Shown piece after piece: positions 6,916-10,209 of a DNA stretch of 10,209 nt. Under the pieces are notes generated by a model. The model did no database searches and was not told the origin of the DNA. It worked only from the letters and a program-made list of their open reading frames with translations. The DNA comes from Burkholderiaceae bacterium (lineage in GTDB: Bacteria > Pseudomonadota > Gammaproteobacteria > Burkholderiales > Burkholderiaceae): the NCBI GenBank assembly GCA_025458735.1, contig JALORV010000119.1, positions 1-10,209 on the forward strand, given 5' to 3'. Position numbers and translations under genes: made by a program. Position 1 is the stretch's first letter. Every line of letters starts with the position of its first letter.

Positions 6916-7691
6916 ATGACTGAACTGTTCGGCATCCCGCTGTCCGCGCTGCTGTCCCAGCTGCTGCTGGGGCTCGTCAACGGCTCGTTCTACGCCATGC
7001 TGTCGCTCGGGCTGGCGGTCATCTTCGGGCTGCTGAACGTCATCAACTTCGCGCATGGCGCCCTGTACATGATGGGCGCGATCTTCGCGTGGATGGGGCT
7101 CACCTACTTCGGCGTCAATTACTGGGTGATGCTGGTGGTCGCACCGCTGCTGGTGGGACTGTTCGGCGTCGTCATCGAACGGCTGCTGCTGCGGCACCTG
7201 TACAAGCTGGATCACCTGTACGGCCTGCTGCTGACCTTCGGCCTGACGCTGCTGATAGAAGGCTTCTTCCGCTCCTTCTATGGCGTCTCGGGTCTGCCGT
7301 ACTCGGTGCCCGATGCCCTGCAGGGCGCGACCAACCTGGGCTTCATGATCATGCCGAACTACCGCGCCTGGGTCGTGGTGGCGTGCCGCTGATGGTGACG
7401 CTGACCTACGGCTTCGGCGTGGCGCTCGCGGGATTTGCAGGCGTGCTCGCGGCACCGATCCTGCAGGTGCAGCCGCTGATGGGCAGCAACCTGATCATCG
7501 TCGTGTTCGCGGTCGTGGTCATCGGCGGCATGGGATCGATCATGGGCTCGATCGTCACCGGCCTGGGCCTCGGTGTCATCGAAGGCTTCACCAAGGTGTT
7601 CTACCCGGAGGCCTCGGCCACCGTCGTGTTCGTGATCATGGCGATCGTGCTGCTGCTGCGGCCGGCGGGGCTCTTCGGCAAGGAGAAGTAG
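6916..7691 (+). pseudogene. livH: ABC importer permease LivH, internal deletion with frameshift
   Basis: One of the two inner-membrane channel subunits. Residues 1-156 are normal LivH: membrane helices including LLLGLVNGSFYAMLSLGLAV and IFGLLNVINFAHGALYMMGA, then GLPYSVPDAL and NYRAWVVVA. The frame then hits TGA at 7390-7392 after only 158 residues. Authentic LivH sequence resumes in another frame at 7383 (VPLMVTLTYGFGVALAGFAG) and runs to TAG 7689-7691 with the usual end RPAGLFGKEK. About 110 nt are missing (around 37 codons, from memory of homologues), covering a membrane helix edge and the cytoplasmic coupling loop that contacts the ATPase. An accidental TGATG (7390-7394) would let ribosomes restart on a 99-residue C-terminal fragment, but the coupling loop is absent either way. 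The ATG at 6916 has only a weak Shine-Dalgarno. Confidence 0.85.
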
Positions 7692-7692
7692 G

Positions 7693-8694
7693 GTGAAGCT
7701 GACGCGCGGATTCGCGCTTTACCTCGTCCTGCTGGCGGTCGTTGCCGCGCTGCCGCTCACCGGCGCCTATCCGGTGTTCGTGATGAAGGTGCTGTGCTAC
7801 GCACTGTTCGCCTGCGCCTTCAACCTGCTGATCGGTTTCACCGGCCTGCTTTCGTTCGGCCACGCCGCGTTCCTGGGTGGCGCGGCCTACGCCGCCGGGC
7901 ATGCGCTGAAAGTGTGGGGCCTGCCGACCGAACTCGGGTTGCTGGCGGGCGTGGCGGCCGGCGCGGCGCTTGGGCTGGTGATGGGCGGCCTGGCGATCCG
8001 CCGCAGCGGCATCTACTTCTCGATGATCACGCTCGCGCTGGCGCAGATGCTTTACTTCTTCTTCCTGCAGGCGCCGTTCACCGGCGGGGAAGACGGCTTG
8101 CAGTCGGTGCCGCGCGGAACGCTGCTGGGGTTCATCGACCTCAAGAGCGACCTGACGCTGTACTACGTGGTGCTGGCGATCTTCGTGGTTTCGTTCCTGC
8201 TGATCTATCGCACCGTGCATTCGCCGTTCGGCCAGGTGCTCAAGGCGATCCGCGAGAACGAGGCCCGCGCGACTTCGCTCGGCTATGACACCGCGCGCTT
8301 CAAGCTGCTCGCCTTCGTGCTCTCGGCTGCGCTGGCCGGACTGGCCGGCGCCACCAAGACGCTGGTGCTGGGCTTTGCCACGCTGACGGATGCCCACTGG
8401 AGCACCTCAGGGCTGGTGATCCTGATGGTGCTGGTCGGCGGCATGGGCACCATGTTCGGACCGATCCTCGGCGCGTTCATCGTCGTTGCGCTCGAGAACA
8501 AGGTCGGCGACATCGGCATGTTCCTCGGACGCGTGACCGGCATCGAGTGGTTCAACGGCCTGGGCGAGGCCGTGACGGTGGTGATCGGCCTGATCTTCGT
8601 GGTCTGCGTGATGTCGTTCCGCCGCGGCCTGGTCGGCGAATTCCACGCCTGGTGGACTCATCGCCGCGCTGCACGCTCGGCGGCCACGACCTGA
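7693..8694 (+). CDS. livM: ABC importer permease LivM
   Basis: A 333-residue inner-membrane permease, normal length for LivM, partner of LivH in the import channel. It has multiple hydrophobic helices, the conserved FNLLIGFTGLLSFGHAAFLG segment, the IYFSMITLALAQMLYF helix, and a cytoplasmic coupling loop of the EAA type at about 184-205 (KAIRENEARATSLGYDTARF). GGEDGLQ and LVGGMGTMFGPILGA are further family markers. The start is a GTG at 7693, one base after the livH stop, with AGGAG (7681-7685) lying inside the end of livH, so translation is tightly linked to livH. A basic C-terminal tail (THRRAARSAATT) ends the protein. The gene appears intact, unlike its partner. It is the last gene of the importer cluster before a 190-bp gap. 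Confidence 0.95.
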   Translation: MKLTRGFALYLVLLAVVAALPLTGAYPVFVMKVLCYALFACAFNLLIGFTGLLSFGHAAFLGGAAYAAGHALKVWGLPTELGLLAGVAAGAALGLVMGGLAIRRSGIYFSMITLALAQMLYFFFLQAPFTGGEDGLQSVPRGTLLGFIDLKSDLTLYYVVLAIFVVSFLLIYRTVHSPFGQVLKAIRENEARATSLGYDTARFKLLAFVLSAALAGLAGATKTLVLGFATLTDAHWSTSGLVILMVLVGGMGTMFGPILGAFIVVALENKVGDIGMFLGRVTGIEWFNGLGEAVTVVIGLIFVVCVMSFRRGLVGEFHAWWTHRRAARSAATT

Positions 8695-8700
8695 GCAGCT

Positions 8701-8720
8701 GATCGCGCGATCGCGCGATC
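8701..8720 (+). repeat. Perfect 20-nt palindrome with three GATC sites
   Basis: GATCGCGCGATCGCGCGATC is identical to its own reverse complement and is also two copies of the 8-mer GATCGCGC plus GATC. It begins 6 nt after the livM stop. It could fold as a compact hairpin, bind a dimeric protein or act as a weak termination signal, but there is no T-run. The remaining gap to 8884 holds a weak -10 box and nothing else that I can support. Confidence 0.6.
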
Positions 8721-8825
8721 CGGCGTGCGAGCGGCCGCGACAGACGCCGTCCTAAACGGCCCGCGGCCCGCGAACGGCCTGCTTATCGAGGCACTGGCGG
8801 TGTGGGTCCGCGCAGGCTTCGCCGA

Positions 8826-8831
8826 TACAAT
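8826..8831 (+). promoter_or_regulatory. Possible -10 box (TACAAT) for the AsmA-like gene
   Basis: TACAAT matches the sigma-70 -10 consensus at five of six positions and lies 54 nt before the ATG at 8885. No recognisable -35 hexamer lies 15-19 nt upstream. Its position in the gap after the livM palindrome makes it the best candidate promoter here, but support is weak. Confidence 0.3.
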
Positions 8832-8884
8832 CGACCGATCTGTGACGATGACTGCGCCGTCAGGTGCAGCCCGCACGATCCCTC

Positions 8885-10209
8885 ATGGCGCTCAATGTCT
8901 CGATGATCTACCAGCGCACCGACCGCGGTGTGCGCGAGGTCTATGAGAAGTCGCATCAGTTCACCCAAAGCGAGCGGCTGATACTGATCCTGCTCGACGG
9001 CCGCCTCAATGTGGCCGGGCTGAAGACGCGACTGCCGAGCCTGAACGACGAGCGCATCGAACGCGCGATGCGCAAGCTGCAGGATGCCGGACTGGTCGAG
9101 CCGATGGGCTCGGCCGAGGCCGCGCGCGTGAACGGGGCCGCAGCGGGCGCCTCGCCGCTGGAGCCGGAAGCCGTCGCGCAGTTTCTCGAGCAGAGCGATC
9201 TCGACCCCATCACGATCTTCGGCGACTCCGACGAAGCCGTGGCCAGCGAGCTGGTGCGTGCGCGTGTCGAGCAGGCGGCTGCCCAGCTTGCCCGCGAAGC
9301 CTCCAGCGGCGCCCCGCGGACATCGGCGATGCGTCCGACCGCCTCTCAGCGCAAGGATTCGCGCGAGAGTGTGCGCTTACATGACTCGCGGCCGGCCGAG
9401 CGCACGACGCGCTCTCCCGACTGGGAAGCGGCGACGCACTTTGCGATCACGACCGTCAACGTGCCGGACCGCCTCGACCTACAGGAGGAGCGCGACCGCG
9501 CGGAAAGCGAGGAACTGCTCGACGAGCGTCGACGGCTGTCCCTGCGCACCTGGATGAAACGGCTGCTGATCCTGGCCGCGATCGGCGTCGTGCTGACCGC
9601 CGGCTACAGCATGATCGAGCCGCTGCAGCGCGAAGTCAGCGCTCCCAAGGTGGCCGCGCGCCTGACGGAGGTGTTCCGGCGCCCGGTCGCAGTGGCCGAC
9701 ACGGAGTTCCGCTTCACGCCGTCACCCCGCATGGTGATGCGCGGCATCCAGGCCGGCGAGGTCCGCGTCGAGGAAGCCTCGCTGCTGATCAACTGGCGCG
9801 ACTTGTGGAACGCGCTGCGTGGCGGCCAGTGGGTGTGGGGCGAGGCGACGGTTGCGCCGATGAGCATGACCGTGGCGCAGGCCGGGGTCATTGCCGGTTC
9901 GCTGCCGGCCGGGGCCAACGCGCTGTCGACCAAGGTTTCGACGATCCGCTTCGAATCGGTGCGGATTTCCGACACCGAGCTGCTGCCGGATCGCTATGAG
10001 GCGGTGATCCGCCGTGGCGACGACGGCCGCTTCGGTCCGCTGATCGTGCGGCAGCTCGAGGGCGAGGGCGCGATGAAGCTGGCCCTGCGGCCGGCACAGA
10101 CCAGTGACGGCCGGCCGGTGCTGGACTTCCGCCTGGATGGCGATCGCTGGGCCCTGCCTTTCGGGCCGCGGGTCCGCTGGAACGAAGTGCGGGCCAATGG
10201 CCGCGTCGA
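8885..10209 (+). CDS. Winged-helix/TM/AsmA-like membrane protein (3' partial)
   Basis: The frame is open from ATG 8885 to the right edge (441 codons) and lacks a stop in the window. Residues 1-75 look like a compact winged-helix domain (LILILLDGRLNVAGLKTRLP, then RAMRKLQDAGLVEP). Residues 76-194 are a low-complexity Ala/Ser/Arg/Glu linker. A highly charged helix, possibly coiled coil, spans 195-217 (LQEERDRAESEELLDERRR). One membrane helix follows at about 227-243, with basic residues (RRR, MKR) before it, so the N-terminus should be cytoplasmic. From about 255 the sequence resembles AsmA-family periplasmic repeats: ARLTEVFRRPVAVADTEFRF, then PRMVMRGIQAGEVRVEEASL. AsmA-like proteins act in envelope lipid transport or assembly. 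No good Shine-Dalgarno is visible; ATG 8903 is an alternative start. Domain calls are by eye and function is unknown. Confidence 0.75.
   Translation, partial: MALNVSMIYQRTDRGVREVYEKSHQFTQSERLILILLDGRLNVAGLKTRLPSLNDERIERAMRKLQDAGLVEPMGSAEAARVNGAAAGASPLEPEAVAQFLEQSDLDPITIFGDSDEAVASELVRARVEQAAAQLAREASSGAPRTSAMRPTASQRKDSRESVRLHDSRPAERTTRSPDWEAATHFAITTVNVPDRLDLQEERDRAESEELLDERRRLSLRTWMKRLLILAAIGVVLTAGYSMIEPLQREVSAPKVAARLTEVFRRPVAVADTEFRFTPSPRMVMRGIQAGEVRVEEASLLINWRDLWNALRGGQWVWGEATVAPMSMTVAQAGVIAGSLPAGANALSTKVSTIRFESVRISDTELLPDRYEAVIRRGDDGRFGPLIVRQLEGEGAMKLALRPAQTSDGRPVLDFRLDGDRWALPFGPRVRWNEVRANGRV

Noticed and set aside
8658..8946. Small open frames on both strands in the gap after livM (8725-8946 plus, 8658-8876 minus)
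   Set aside because: No ribosome sites or domains; they overlap livM or the AsmA-like gene and look like chance frames in GC-rich DNA.
1..10209. CRISPR array, tRNA/rRNA gene, insertion sequence, prophage or toxin-antitoxin module
   Set aside because: I looked for spaced direct repeats, tRNA-like cloverleaf arms, transposase motifs and terminal inverted repeats, and saw none.

Overview
The window is GC-rich, every credible gene reads on the + strand, and the gene content suggests a betaproteobacterium of the Burkholderiales/Rhodocyclales kind. This rests on the style of the LivKHMGF proteins, the CspA-type cold-shock protein and the GTP-dependent PEP carboxykinase. The taxonomic call is inference from remembered protein families, not a database result.

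Layout. 1-576 is the 3' part of a RimJ/RimL-type GNAT acetyltransferase, whose reading frame overlaps the start of a CspA-like gene (558-767). A strong intrinsic terminator (787-809) ends that unit. A leader with a perfect hairpin then precedes pckG (1059-2903, GTP-dependent PEP carboxykinase), which is followed by another hairpin. A possible promoter near 2943-2971 opens what looks like one long operon: an iron-type alcohol dehydrogenase (3035-4174), then a branched-chain-amino-acid-type (HAAT family) ABC importer in the order livG, livF, livK, livH, livM (4229-8694). After a 190-bp gap holding a perfect 20-nt GATC-rich palindrome, a large gene runs off the right edge (8885-10209+). It encodes a protein with a cytoplasmic winged-helix-like N-terminus, a charged linker, one membrane helix and an AsmA-like periplasmic part.

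How the genes would work together. LivK would capture a small carboxylate-type solute in the periplasm, LivH/LivM would form the channel, and LivG/LivF would hydrolyse ATP. The co-directional dehydrogenase could oxidise or reduce the imported compound, and PEPCK next door supplies PEP from oxaloacetate. The substrate cannot be read from the sequence.

Main oddity. As given, the importer is broken twice. livG lacks roughly 100 nt including the switch-histidine (H-loop) region, and livH lacks roughly 110 nt including its cytoplasmic coupling loop. Both losses are out of frame and change frame in the same sense, and intact family sequence resumes immediately afterwards. This is either real paired decay or two assembly/collapse errors. 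The frameshifted livG frame stays open across livF and enters livK in frame, so automated annotation may report a false 877-residue fusion. LivF also carries Arg in place of the Walker A Lys. I saw no tRNA, rRNA, CRISPR array, insertion sequence or phage gene, and no clearly new biological system.
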